Shown: piece by piece, positions 1 through 11,549 of the stretch | How the letters are laid out: each line of letters opens with the position of its first letter | Numbering within the stretch: position 1 is the first letter of the stretch | Assembly: GCA_009823505.1 (NCBI GenBank) | Contig: VZQC01013302.1 | Coordinates: 5,661,450 to 5,725,449, forward strand | Direction: 5' to 3' | Source of the DNA: Rhizomys pruinosus | Taxonomy: Eukaryota > Chordata > Mammalia > Rodentia > Spalacidae | DNA: 64,000 nt | Program-made: the position numbers and the translations under genes | The notes under the pieces: generated by a model | What the model was told of the DNA's origin: nothing | Database searches by the model: none | The model's input: the letters and a program-made list of their open reading frames with translations, nothing else

Positions 1-620
1 ATATATATCAGTATGACATTTTCCAATTTACTATTGGAGCTCAGTGGCTAATAAATGAGTCCAAGGAAGAAAGACTAGCTGAGAATATCTGCAGCTTCAA
101 CAGGTACACTTTTGGCATGACAGCTCTGCTGGACCCAAGATACATTTTTTGTAAGGAATCATACAACTGACACTGACGATGGTATCAGTGATTACAATAA
201 AGTATGAGACAGAGACCTCTGGGTAGTAGGAAGTGAAACAGGTCCCCTCCTCATGCCACCTCAGCTATCTTATGCTCCCTATCTCCCAGGTCACTCCAAG
301 TTAAAAGGCTCTGTACTTTCAGTCACTTGGCCTACTCCTATAAACTTTATTACATTTCTGAGTGTAAGATAGGTAATGTCGATGATGGGTCTGGAGATAT
401 AAACAAGTTTGGAAAAAAAAACACACATTTTAGCTGTTCATAATGAGATGTGGCACCCAGAACAACCCCACAGCCCTGAAATTACACTGATTTTTAAGGC
501 AGATTTTTTTCACAAAGGAATAAAGAATGTCAAGCCCATATTCATGCCAAAGTTTCTTCTTAGCTAAAACTTTGTTATTTCATAAAATTATTAAAAACAA
601 AGTAGTTACAGTCCTACGTA
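1..620. other. No gene recognised; AT-rich sequence
   Basis: No reading frame, SINE or LTR is recognised here. The right half could be 3' UTR of the HMGXB4 retrocopy that lies immediately to the right on the minus strand. No poly(T) tract marks where that retrocopy would end, so this stays a guess. Confidence 0.4.
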
Positions 621-713
621 TATAGTGATATCTATATCTATATCTATATATAGATATAGATATAGATAGATAGATATAGATATAGATATAGATATAGATA
701 TAGATATAGATAT
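621..713. repeat. (TATCTA/TAGATA)n microsatellite with internal symmetry
   Basis: TATCTA units on the left switch to TAGATA units on the right, so the tract is an inverted repeat able to fold on itself. Open frames across it are low-complexity artefacts. Confidence 0.95.
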
Positions 714-817
714 AAAAATTCAAAATGTAACCCAGTTTAGTGGAGGGTTCTGGAACAGTCACATATACACAAACCAGCAGAGAGTAGAATAGGTTTCTGT
801 CCCAGGATTCCTTGTAG

Positions 818-1545
818 TCACAGTCCAGGCATGTAAGCAATGCTCTCTAGTATGTTTGACATTCCTGTTTGGGACAGCCATTCAATTCAGGTAGTTGTGT
901 GGTTAGACAGAACGAGCACAGATGATGGAATCCAAAAGCAGTGACAAACTGCTGGATACTGGCCCCATGCCCTCTGTTTCCTTGCAGACAGTGTTCAATG
1001 AGGCTGAGGGACTGTCCCAGTAAATGAAGATGAGCAGTAACATTATTGGGCCCTATCTCAGGGGCTTTTGGCTGCCCAGGCTGTCAACAGAGTTGTGGTA
1101 GGTAGAGACTTCTTCTTGGGTAACAGTACTCCTGCAGTAGAAGCTCTGACTTTATCAGTTCCATCTGAGATGGATTTTTTCCAACAGTTGTATCTTCAGC
1201 TTTGTTCTGTTTGTGCTGCAGATATGGAGCTTTCTGCTTCCAATTCAAGTTGCACTTTTTTTTTTTTGGCAATTGCTTCCATACTTTAGCCAGTTTTTTA
1301 CTAAGTTCCCCCAGATAGCCACAGTGGTCCCTGGATACTCTTTGCAGAACACCTGGTAGGCAGAAATGTTCTTCCTTTTTGGCTTTTCTCCTTTGTGTGT
1401 GTGTGTCCTTCTCTTCTTTTATTTCTTCTCGCCATACCCATCTGTGTGAAGAGCAGGAAGTGGTGAGACGGGGAAAGTGTGGCTTGAGCTTGGACATTGG
1501 GAGGAGGGCCTGGTGTCACATTGCTGTCTCAATTTTCCTGACTCC
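818..1545 (-). pseudogene. HMGXB4: Processed, 5'-truncated HMGXB4 pseudogene
   Basis: HMGXB4 is a nuclear HMG-box protein. On the minus strand the conceptual translation contains GELSKKLAKVWKQLPKKKK followed by QKAPYLQHKQNKAEDTT, which match the HMG box of HMGXB4 closely. Further down, KETEGM and LLLDSIIC, a segment like TTQLPELNGCPKQ, and a final IAYMPGL before a TGA at 820-818 match the known C-terminus. The order is that of the parent protein and there are no introns, so this is a reverse-transcribed copy covering roughly the last third of the protein. Several frame changes and stops are needed to follow the match, for example upstream of the HMG box and between it and the C-terminus, so it cannot encode a protein. 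Its 5' end abuts a minus-strand L1 fragment at about 1577. Confidence 0.85.
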
Positions 1546-1576
1546 TGTTGTTACAAATGGGTACACTCACATATAA

Positions 1577-2262
1577 AGGATTGGTGCTAAGATACACAAA
1601 TGAAGGAGAAATTATGCCCTTCCTTTTTGTGGGTCTACATAGTTCACTTAGTATAACAGTTTTTGGTTCTATCCATTTACCCGAAAGTTTCATTACTTAG
1701 TCGTTCTGTACTACCCAGTAGAACTCCATCATATCATTGTACAACATTTTCATTATCCATTCATCAGTTTAGGGGCATTAATGTTATTCTAACTTCATAT
1801 ATTGTGAAAAGAGCAGCAATACAATTTGCTGTACAATTATATCTATGGTAGGATGATTCCTTTGGGTATATGCCAAGGAATGGTATAACCAGTTGATATG
1901 GTAGGTTCATATGTAGATTTTCAAGAGTTCTCCACACTGCTTTCCATAGTGGCTGGATGAGTTTACATTCCCACCAGCAGTGGATGAGTGTTCCCCTTTC
2001 CCCACAAACTCTCCAGAACTTGGTATCATTTGTTCTTATTGGAGTAAGATGATATCTTAAAGTGGATTTGGTTTGCATTTCTGTAATTAGTAATGGTGTT
2101 AAGCCATTTTTATCCTGTATCTTAATGATTTTAGTTTGTTCTTTACAGAACAACCTGTTCAGATCATTACTCCCTCTGTTTATTTGATTGCTTATTTTTG
2201 TTTCTAATTTTTTGAATTCTTTGTAAATTCGTGAAATTAATCCTTTATCATCTCACTCTCGA
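1577..2262 (-). mobile_element. L1 ORF2 C-terminal fragment
   Basis: Minus-strand translation of 2153-1764 gives the typical L1 ORF2 C-terminal region, including LIHCWWECKLIQPLWKAVWR and a version of PFLGIYPK. The frame is broken by stops. The extreme 3' UTR and poly(A) are missing, because the HMGXB4 retrocopy starts where they would be. Confidence 0.85.
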
Positions 2263-3029
2263 GGATAGTCACAAACTTAAAGTGAAAAGATGGAAAAAGA
2301 TACTCCAAGCAAACCATACCAAAAAAGCAAGGAGTTGCCATTCTAATATCAGACTAAAGATAACTCAATATAAAACTAATCAGAAAAGACAAAGAGGGCC
2401 ATTACATCCTTATCAAAGAAATAATTAACCATGAAAATTTCACAATCATAAATATATATGCATCAAACTCTGGTGCACCAAACATTATAAACACAATCCT
2501 GCAAGACCTTAAGTCACAGATTAATCCTAGCACGTTAATATTGGAGGACTGCAATACCTTACTGAGATCTTTGGATAGATCAACAGGACAAAGACTAAAC
2601 AGAGAGATATCTGAACTGGACAACACATTACTCCACATGGACTTCGCAGACATCTAACCAATATTCCACCCAAACGCCAGAGAATATACTTTCTGCTCAG
2701 CACCCCATGGAACATTATTCAAAACCAACCACATACTGGGACACAGGAAAAACCTCAACAAATACAAAAGGATTGAAATAATTTCATGCATTCTTTAAGA
2801 TCACAGTGCAACAAAGCTCAATATTAACACCAGGATAAGCCCTACTATCTATAAGAACATATGGAGACTAAACAACACACTCCTGAATAATGAATGGGGC
2901 ATGGAAGAAATAAAAGAAGAAATAAAAGCATTCCTGGAACATAATGAAAATGACAGTACAACACAACAAAAACCTGTGGGATACTTTAAAAGAAGTCCTA
3001 AGAGGGATGTTTATAGCCCTGGGTCCCTG

Positions 3030-3031
<2 letters not shown>
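2263..3031 (+). mobile_element. L1 ORF2 endonuclease-region fragment, inverted relative to its left neighbour
   Basis: The plus strand reads as degenerate L1 ORF2 endonuclease sequence: a KLKVKRWKKI-like segment, then the region reading 'atctgaactggacaacac', then the start of the linker to the reverse transcriptase. Together with the minus-strand C-terminal piece at 1577-2262 it has the geometry of a 5'-inverted (twin-primed) L1. Confidence 0.75.
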
Positions 3032-3072
<41 letters not shown>

Positions 3073-3073
3073 T
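3032..3073. repeat. (AAT)n microsatellite
   Basis: About 13-14 near-perfect AAT/TAA units, lying between oppositely oriented L1 segments. Confidence 0.97.
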
Positions 3074-3178
3074 TGGAGCAATGTGTTGTTCAGTTCAGAT
3101 GTCTCTCTGTTTATTCTTTGTCCAGTTGATCTATCCAAAGGTCTGAGTAAGGTATTGCAGTCCTCCACTATTAACCAC
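3074..3178 (-). mobile_element. Short L1 endonuclease fragment, inverted copy of 2540-2640
   Basis: The reverse complement matches the L1 endonuclease segment that is also present on the plus strand at about 2540-2640. The two form ~100-bp inverted arms about 430 bp apart. Confidence 0.8.
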
Positions 3179-3516
3179 AAATTTAAAATAATAAATTCAG
3201 AGGCTTCGGATTGAAGAATCAATCATGAAAAAACTTGTTAAAACTATATTCATTGAAACTCTGTGATTATTAAGTTAAGGAAAAACCTTGTTTATATAGC
3301 ATCAAAAAGAATAATACCTGTGTTGGTAAGAATGAGAATATCCAGTGAAATAGTAACTATTATAATAATCTAAAAATACACTTAAACATGAATTTTAAAT
3401 ATGGGTACACTAAAACATTGTTGAGTAATTAAGAAATGTTTCAAATCAACTTATGTAATTTATGATAAAATAGAAAACAGAAATTTGAACTTTTCCACAA
3501 AAAAAAATGACATTGT
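3179..3516. other. No feature recognised
   Basis: AT-rich sequence with no recognised element or frame. Confidence 0.4.
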
Positions 3517-3640
3517 CAAGGCTGAAAAGATGGTTCACTGGTTAAGAACACTGGCTGCTCTAGCAGAGGTCCTGAGTTCAATTCCCAGACAATCACATCA
3601 CTGCTAACAGCTGCTGAAATGTCAGAATATTTTTCAATTT
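3517..3640 (+). repeat. Degraded B2-like SINE fragment
   Basis: Reads 'ggctgaaaagatggttcac' and continues through a tRNA-like box B ('gagttcaattcccag'), as in the head of rodent B2. The tail is eroded. Confidence 0.75.
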
Positions 3641-3689
3641 CTGTAAAGAATTCAATGTAGAATATACAAAGAACAAAACAAAACAAAAA

Positions 3690-3817
3690 TTAAAAATACC
3701 CAAAATATCCACCCCAATTAATAAAATGGTCATGGACCATAACAGAAACTTCTCAAAGGAAGAACTACAAAGGGCTGAGAAACATACAAAAAAGTTTCAA
3801 AATTCTTAGCTATGAGT
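3690..3817 (+). mobile_element. Old L1 ORF2 fragment, left half, interrupted by ERV insertion
   Basis: Plus-strand L1 ORF2 sequence ('cttctcaaaggaagaacta', then 'gctgagaaacatac') stops at the outer ERV and resumes at 17857. The six bases ATGAGT at 3812-3817 are repeated at 17857-17862 and are the target duplication. Confidence 0.8.
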
Positions 3818-4489
3818 TGTAGGAAGACCCAGTTTGAATTGGGTGCTAGCTCTCAGCTAGCATCATCCCTCAGGGCACCCCACCCCAAGGAGGAGCAAAC
3901 AACATGGCCTAGCTGGGTGATGCTGGGTGGAGAAACAGTGTGCAGTGGAGCAAAGTTGGGGGGCCTATGATTGGCTCTGGGAACTGACATCATTTGGTTT
4001 ATAAAAACAGGCTGTAGCAAGAATAAATTTAAATTTCCAAGTAACATCATCATGGAATTCCCGGCCATCATTTTTTATTAATTATTGAACACATACAGGC
4101 CAAGGTAGGCCTGCATTTCATTTGGGTAGCCAGTGGGTTGGAAAGAGGTCCCCTTGCAGACCACCAATCTGGGTAGCTGGTGTTGTGAGTAGACATAGAC
4201 TGAAGATAGGCCAACAGCCATCAGCCTGAAATTCCTGTCCATGGTTCAGCAGTCTCTGGGCAGGTGGGAAGTCACAGCCAAGAGTGGAACACGTGTCTTG
4301 TGGGTCCATGCTGAGGGCCTGAATTGGAAGTACCACTCAGGTCAGGTTAAGGAAGTAACTGACTGACCTCTGTGCTGAGGGGTCAGTTCCCCACAGTGTC
4401 TGCAATGCACACAAAGCAGGCACTGTGTTCCCCTCCCCCTTAGCAAGGCCGCATGATCCCTGTTCTGCACAAAAAGAAAGCTTCCTACA
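3818..4489 (+). repeat. 5' LTR of outer ERV
   Basis: A 672-bp LTR with inverted ends TGTAGGAAG and CTTCCTACA. It has a TATA-like 'tttataaaaacaggctg' near 3998 and an AATAAA-type signal ('caagaataaattt') shortly after. It is highly similar to 17196-17856. The open frames on its minus strand are incidental. Confidence 0.9.
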
Positions 4490-4491
4490 TC

Positions 4492-4511
4492 TGGCGCCAC
4501 CAATGTGGGGC
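4492..4511 (+). promoter_or_regulatory. Primer binding site, tRNA-Lys type
   Basis: TGGCGCC then CAATGTGGGGC, interrupted by two extra bases (AC). Without them it differs from the lysine-1,2 primer site at one position, a likely CpG decay. It lies 2 nt after the LTR, the normal retroviral spacing. Confidence 0.8.
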
Positions 4512-6363
4512 ATGGACACCAGTTTGGTAAGCTAGAATCTCTGCAAGATGGGAAACGATACCTTTAAGGAAGCTATGCTTCAGGAGGAATTGTTTTTTGA
4601 TGTATGGCATGTGTTTGTTGCACGTGTGCTGTGGATTGCTATAGCTGTTGTGTTTCAAGTTGTAGCATGGAAACAGGTCACCATCTCTGAATCAGTGAAG
4701 GCATGGACTAAGGATGGAGGCAGAGGGAATTTTTGTGTTGACTCTGCCGGTGTGCCTTTGGATGGCGCTGATGAGGACTTGGCCTGTGTGCTGGAGAGCC
4801 TTTCTCTGATAGTCTTTGGGAGGCCTACACTCTCTTGTGGGTTTTCACCCACTCAGCAGGACACCTTTATGGAGCCCCCAGGTGCAGTTTTGGCTTCCTT
4901 GAATTGGAGGCATCTGTTGCTTTGCCAGCCTTCCCAGGCTGTGGGTATTCAGAAAAATTGTGAGAAAGGAGCCTTTCCTCTCCCATCCACTTGCCTTCTA
5001 GAAGCTTTTTCAATGTGCTTGGAACCTATTCTGCAGCCTCAATTTCAGCTGCTAAAAGAAGCCTTGGCTTCCACCTTCTGGCTGCAGTTCAGTAGCAAAG
5101 TTCATGAAGGCAGGGACAGAGGCAGGGAGGATGAGCATGCCCTTGAAGCAAACTCCAAGCCTTTGCTGCAAGCCTTCTATTGAGGTGCATATTTGCACAG
5201 GCTGTCTAGGGTTGGAGAGGCAACTCCCTACCCAGGAATTGGCCTACCAACATCAGCTTGCATGGAAGTTTTTGAAAAGCCAGCTACAGTTTAAATGTGT
5301 TTTAAAAAGTTCTCCTTGAAAACTTTTTCTGTAAATAGTGTTTTTGCAGTGGTTAATTCAGCTGAGGTTTTCCTTTTGTCTGCTAAACTTCTTCTGGGAT
5401 CTTGTTTTAGAGGCCAGTCTTCTGTGATGCAAATTGAGCTTGTAAATTTCAGGTTTGTGGAGCCAGGTGTGGTGGTGCATGCCTTTAATCCTAGCACTCA
5501 GGAAGCCTGGGTGGGTCGCTGTGAGTTCAAGGACAGCCTAGTCTACAGAGTGAGCTTCAGGACAACTGTGACTTTAGGAAGGCCCTGCATTGAAAAGACC
5601 AAAAACAATATGAAGCTGTTATACTTTTCAGTTCGTGGCTGTTTGTAAATACTCTGGTTAATCTAGTCCAATGTTTGTTGTTCTGTGCCCCCTCCTGCTC
5701 TGGAAACAGCAGAGACAGAGATGGCTGGTGGGGGAAGAGCTGGATTTACAGTATTCTGTGTGCTACTGGAAAAGCCTTAAATCACTCTCTGGCACTCTTG
5801 CCCTGGAGCAGTGGTTTATCTTCATTGTGTTTTGAAGGTGCAGCTTTGATTCCAATACTCAGGAGACAGATGGTGGAATTCTGTGAAGACTTAAACCCAA
5901 CCTTAATTGTGGAAATGACATTTTCTCATTGAGTATAAGAAAATAATGTAACTTCCTTCCCACAGATTGGTCTCACAACCTTTCTTCCTTTGTACATATG
6001 TTTGTGTATGCTTGTATGTATATGTGCTTGCACACGTGTGTGTATGGATGTGGGTACTTGTATTAACCCCTATAAATTTCTAAACTCCTGTGTTTTAAAA
6101 AGTCAACTATAAATCATTGTTAACTGAGTCAACCTTAACAGATTCAACCTTTACAAAACTTGGTTTATACTTTTTTGTGTGAACAATCTTTAATTGCATT
6201 TATGTAAATGTTAATATGCATTTGTACAATTCTAAAAAGCCTCTGAGCTAGAACTGGCCCCTTCAGCTTGGATGCAGCTCTATTAATATAGTTAAACTTC
6301 TATGGTCATTTGTGTAATTTACTTGTCTTGGTTACAAATTAAAGCTTTCCATAAAAAAAAAAG
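4512..6363 (+). pseudogene. Unidentified mRNA-like insert with poly(A) tail inside the outer ERV
   Basis: Between the primer site and the ERV internal sequence lies about 1.85 kb that ends in ATTAAA (6338-6343), a cleavage-like CAT and about 10 A, as an mRNA 3' end would. It contains a 211-codon open frame (4548-5183), the longest frame here not made of Ns. Its translation begins MGNDTFKEAM, has a hydrophobic stretch at residues 17-41 and no motif I recognise. The rest looks like 3' UTR with a B1 at 5461-5607. I do not recognise the parent gene. No clear target duplication was found, so it may be a processed pseudogene or a captured segment. The frame may be chance. Confidence 0.5.
5461..5607 (+). 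repeat. B1 SINE
   Basis: Starts 'gccaggtgtggtggtgcat', then 'cctttaatcctagcactc' and a B1-like right half ending in a short A-rich tail. Confidence 0.92.
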
Positions 6364-8507
6364 AATTACTAATAAAATTGTACAGGTGCTGTAACAGTTA
6401 ACTACTTTATCGGTGTATGCTACCACCTACTGGTTATGCTCCTTCAACGCATAAGACAAAAGCTTCAAAAGATTCTTAAAGTGTTGTAGGAAATAAATTA
6501 ATTTTAAGAAATAATTTTATTTTATATATAATTTAAAGTATGGTTAAATTTGTATTATAAAAGCATTTAAGAACTAAGTAAAACATCTTTAAAACAGGGT
6601 TTTTGTGCCAGGCCTGGAAAAAACACCTCCAAGGACTGAAAGAAAAATGATTGTTATAAACCCACTTTATAAGATTTATAGTGATATGTTTAAAATAACT
6701 ATTATACATTTATATGGAGGTATTTCAGTAGAGATTTATACACAAATACAAAATAAACCATGTAAATTAATGGACCTGATTTCTCTGAAGTCACAGTCTA
6801 GTGAAAGAATTTTAAGGAACAATGTATATCTAATTGATGTGCATTTAACAGGTATCCAACTTTGCCCAAACTTTACATATTATATGGTATGTTAGGACAT
6901 AGTAAAAGTAAAAATGTCTATATAAAACGACATTGGTTAAAAGGTTTTAATAAAAATGGTAATACATTTAAGCTAATTGGAAATATAAATTGTTGTCCAC
7001 ATTGTTTTACTTATAATTTGTATGACAACAACTTTGGGGTTAATGTATACAAATGTTCTCTATAATTTTTGTATTGTGAAGTGTCATTTTGTAATATTTT
7101 CTTTTACCTGTAGGATAATTTAACTAAAGGAATTAAGTTACTTCCCCAATCAACAACATACAATCAATGATAAACAGCTTGGGTAAATTTAATGAAAATG
7201 TACACCTTGATTCCTGCCTGTATGTATGTGTAATACAACTGCCATTTAGAGATTTATGGGTCAAATATACAAATGTAAAATAAAAAAGGGGGGATACAGT
7301 TATATCAAAACTTTTGATAAATTTTTCAATTTAAATTTTAAAACTAACTATGGGAAAATATTTGCATGTTTCCACAGGTCAAAACATCACCAACTTAATA
7401 TCTGAGAAAGAAAAGATACAGCTTTGCATTCTTCAGGATGTACCAAGATATAGCAGGAGAGAAGCTGTCCCATCTAAACATTAAAAGGAAGAAAAGCCTC
7501 AGACTGCCTAAGCCGCAGGAACCAAACATCTCTGTGGATCCTATTTGTAACAACTGTTTATAATGTATCCTAATGAAGTTTACCTTCCAGTTGCTGCAAA
7601 GTTTTAATATGAGAGAATTTCCTACCTCTGTTTTTCATGGAAAAAAGAAAAACATATTGGTAATGAAGTCATTCCCTAACTGTATATTAAAGCCAACTGT
7701 TGTAGTAGTAATTTCTAATAAAACAGGTATAACAGCTTTCTTTAATTGATAGATAGACATAAGAACTGTGAAATGATATTCCCTATTCAAGGCCAAATAG
7801 TAAAGTGTTCATAAGCTGTGTAATTAATCAAAATATATTAATACAGGAGACCTCTGATATCAGCAATGGATTATTTTGTTAAGGAGATGTTGGCTAGGGA
7901 ATCTAAGCCCTAAAAAGGTAAAGGCTTTTTGCCTGTAACCTGGGATCCCTGCAAGAAGAGTGGCAGTAAGGCCCTGGTGTCAAAAACCTGGTGTAAGCAT
8001 GGGAAAGATGTTTTGAGACCACACTTGGAAGTGTACAGTTGACCTCTGGAATGCCAGAGAGTGTTACCAAAGTTCACCAAATCAATGAAGCAAATATTGG
8101 TCTCCTTGAGTCAAGCAAGACTCTCTATCAGCATCAGCTACACCTCACCTCCTTGGAAATACTGTGTGGCGGTGGCAGCCATATGTCTGTATATCCCAAA
8201 TCTAATTGGCTATTAGCTCTCTCCTTGGAGGAATAACTCACAGCTGATGCCACAAGCTTACATCCTCTAGTGGTTCAGAGATGTTATAAGCCACAGTAAG
8301 AACTTGTCATCTTTTACAGAAAAACTAGAGTTCATGGATTAGCATACAATCCAAACATCTGTGTTTATGCCCACAATGTAATTTACCATAATAATTAGTA
8401 CTGTTTAATTGCTTGTATTTCTAATTGTTTGTGCTTCATTAGTAGGATTAAAAAGATATTCCTGGATAAACTGCCAACCCATGAAAGGAAACAGCCTGAA
8501 CTAATCA
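6363..8507 (+). mobile_element. Internal region of outer ERV, left part
   Basis: This region matches, in order, segments found in the retrocopies at 23711-25828, 11550-12488 and 37493-38886, and on the minus strand at 50831-52560. It carries stops in all frames; short frames such as 6605-6895 look random. It ends at 8507, where the inner provirus interrupts the stretch reading 'ggaaacagcctgaacta'. A degenerate CTCF-like motif lies at 6419-6433 on the minus strand. Confidence 0.75.
6419..6433 (-). promoter_or_regulatory. Degenerate CTCF-like motif
   Basis: Minus strand CCAGTAGGTGGTAGC follows the CTCF core except for T instead of C at position 12. The homologous ERV copy at 52505-52519 keeps the full consensus. 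Confidence 0.4.
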
Positions 8508-9007
8508 TATAAAGAGGGACCAGTTACCAGTTATGAGGGAACAAGATAGATTCTATTTTTCTATTTTGTGGAAATATACTCCCATCCTCAGATTCCAGGA
8601 AAAACCACAGAATATCTGAATAGCTAGCAGAGAAGGACCAATGTTTGTTTGTTGAAAATAACTAACAGGGAAAGACCGAAGGTTAAACATGTTTGCTCTT
8701 CCAGCAGGATGTATTCAGTGAGTAAAATCTCCCCCCATGTTGCCACCAACCTGACGTATCAGTTTAAAAAAATCATGCTTCCTCAGTCACTATGAATCAA
8801 TAACGAAATGCCCAAACTGAAAAATTCCGTTTGCAGTTTTCCCCTTTTAAAAACCCAACTGCCCTAGACCAAGGGCTGCTCTCTCCTCTCCACTGCGTTG
8901 GACAAGATAGTAGCCCAAGCTTGAGCCAGAATAAAGACTCTTTGTACTTACATGGGAGCCGTGTTTCCTGGTGGTTTTTTGGTGGTCTCGGTGATCTGGG
9001 CATAACA
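8508..9007 (+). repeat. 5' LTR of inner ERV
   Basis: 500 bp, begins TATAAAGAGGGACC (first TG decayed to TA) and ends ATAACA. 'ttttaaaaacccaactg' near 8846 could be the TATA region, and 'cagaataaagactctttg' near 8930 is a class I-style polyadenylation signal. Closely similar to 16204-16697. Confidence 0.88.
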
Positions 9008-9010
9008 TAC

Positions 9011-9028
9011 GGGGGCTCCATCTGGGAT
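9011..9028 (+). promoter_or_regulatory. Primer binding site, tRNA-Pro-like
   Basis: GGGGGCTCCATCTGGGAT, close to the proline primer site of class I retroviruses but with several changes. Confidence 0.6.
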
Positions 9029-10009
9029 CCTCCAAACCCTCAGGACCCAGATCTGAAGAATCTAATACCAGTCAGTAAGTGTCTCAGTCTTGTCCTTTGT
9101 CTTTTGTCTTCTCTGTGCTCTTGTTTCAATCAGACCTCTAGGCAGTGGAAAATGGCAGCTATAAGTGGCCTACAGTGGACTCACTGGCGGGTCAAAAGCT
9201 ATAAGGCTCAGGAGGACATTTCTGACCTGGGAGCAGATGCAGTGTCTGCCCAAAAGAATAATATTATTTTTCTTTAGTGCAGAGGCAGATGAGGTGCCTG
9301 CCCAGCCAAAACCAAGCACATAGATTTTTATGTGTCTTTGGTGTCCCTGTGACCTGAGTGTTGGTTTGTCTGTTTTCTGTCTTGTGTTGATTGTTATCAG
9401 TGTTTATTAGACTTTGATGGATGTAATGATACAGACTGCTTCTTCCTATCCCTTCCTCCAATTTCAATTCACCAAACTAACGCTGTTTATCCTACAAGGA
9501 AGTAGCTGCTCTGATGACTAATGAAAGCAACTTCCGTGTGTCTAAGTGCAAGTCTAAGATTTGTGTATGGTTATAATTCAGTAATTATAATTGTCTCCTG
9601 TTGGTTCTGTCAAACAAAGTGGTCACTTCAAGTTTCAATCTTTTATGTGCACAGAATCATACATTTTGGCATGCCAGACTAGATTTGCATGTGTAAACTT
9701 TAAAAATTGATATTTAAAAATGAATTTAAAGGCCTAAAATTTGTAGACATCTCTAAATGTATTGTCTCTGAGTCTGTCAAATGCTTCATAACAGGTGGTA
9801 ACTTTTATAGGAATTAACCTCTGAGTTGACTGTTTAAGGATCCTATTTTCTAAGATGATATCTTGATTTGTGTTTGCTTTCAAAACATAACTTTCTTGCT
9901 TTGGAATTATCTACTGTTTTTGAGACCTTGTGGACCAGATTCAGGGCTGGAAATGAATTTTTGGACTGGCTTTCGTTTTGGGTGGGGAAGTTTTGTTTCC
10001 CCTTGGGAC

Positions 10010-10161
10010 CAGGTGTGGTGGCACACACCTTTAATCCCAGTCCTTGGAAAGCAGAGGCAGGCAGTTATTTGTGAGCTCAAGGCCAGCCTGGTCTACAGAG
10101 CAAGTTCCAGGCCAGCTATCTGGGACTAAAAGGAGACCCTGTCTCAAAAAACCAAAATAGC

Positions 10162-10185
<24 letters not shown>
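10010..10185 (+). repeat. B1 SINE with long A tail
   Basis: 'gaccaggtgtggtggcaca', 'cctttaatcccagtcc', 'ggccagcctggtctacagag', then a run of over 20 A at 10161-10185. Confidence 0.95.
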
Positions 10186-10193
<8 letters not shown>

Positions 10194-11549
10194 TAATGCA
10201 TGTGTGTGAGTGAGTGTTGGTAATTACCACAAGCATGGAAATTACACATGTGTATGTGACTATTGGTAATTTTCCACCTGAAGTAAATAGCACGGGGTTT
10301 GAGAAAATAAATACCTGGTAGCTGTCTCCATTGAAATTGTTCTTGGCATTGGGAAGGTCCCCAAGGGACTCACAGCTCCTGGCCACAAAAGTGTGTGCCA
10401 TGCACACAGTTCTGGCTACAGGGTGGGATCCCCTGATGCTTAAGGTCCCTGCATTATTCCCAATCCCTCCTGGTCAGTGGACTGGGCCTTAGGTGTGAAT
10501 GAAAGTTTTTTTTTTGAGTAAAAGGATGCATCAAGCATATTGGAGCCAGTAAGAGGCATGTGGGCAAGATGAATATGCATGTTTGAGATGGCTGGGGCTT
10601 AGTGTCCCTGTAATGGGAGGAGGTGTCGAGATGTCTTCTAGGGAGAGGTGGTATGGAAAGGATAAACAAGGGACTGGGATTGTGTTGTTTTACTGATGGA
10701 AGAACAGAGAAGCCTATTCTGAGTCTCTGATGAGGAAAAAGTCAGGTTTATAGGGATTTTTTATGATGCATCAGCCAGGGCTGGAGGGTGCTCGTAGCTG
10801 GACCATTTCTCATCTCTCACTACCTGCACTTTCTCCAGACTCAAGTCACATTTGAACAGCTTCTGAGGTGGGACAAACAGTATCACTTTAAGGTTCACAC
10901 CCACTTAGAGCCTCAGAGTGGCTGTACCTTCAGTTGTAACTAGAGTAATTGTTAAGAAGAGAATGGACTCTAAACCCACAGAAACATAGAGATCCCTGTG
11001 AGGCTGGAGCTAGGCAGTGCAGTGACAGAGCTACAAGCTGAGTAGACCAGACACTGCCAGCAAAGAGCAGAATTCTCCCAGAAGCTCACCAGAACCAGCC
11101 CTGCCAAAAACTCAATTTTAGACTTCTGATGAATGTTTGTACTTTGGTGAAGCTACCTAGTTGATCATTGATTTACTTAGAAGGGAGAGAGGCAAGCCTC
11201 AAGCCAGTTTTTGGGTTTAGAGACATCTCTCAAGAAGACGAATATCTATCCCCATATTTCTAGGTGATTTTCCTAATGCTTTTTGTACAATACAGAGCTA
11301 TCCTGTCAAGCTGTACAAATCAGAGACCAATGGCTGTGACAGGCCATACAATAGGGGCTCAAGGTCCCCAAACTAGACTCTGGATCCAAACCCCAAGAGG
11401 CTTATCTGCGAAGGTGACTTCCTTTGTCTTTAATAACCCAGTAGGGTGCCTGTCAGTAGCTGTGAGAAGCAGGCTGCTCCATGAGCAGAACCTTGGTTAA
11501 ATCATGTGTTTACAAAAATATACCTAGATGGTTTTGAAAACATAAAGAT

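Noticed and set aside
580..840. 86-codon minus frame rich in Ile-Tyr
   Set aside because: Low-complexity translation of the TATCTA/TAGATA tract.
4548..5183. 211-codon frame as a retroviral gag gene with a myristoylation-like MGN start
   Set aside because: Position after the primer site is suggestive, but there is no capsid or nucleocapsid motif, it is shorter than a gag gene, and it sits in an mRNA-like segment ending in poly(A).
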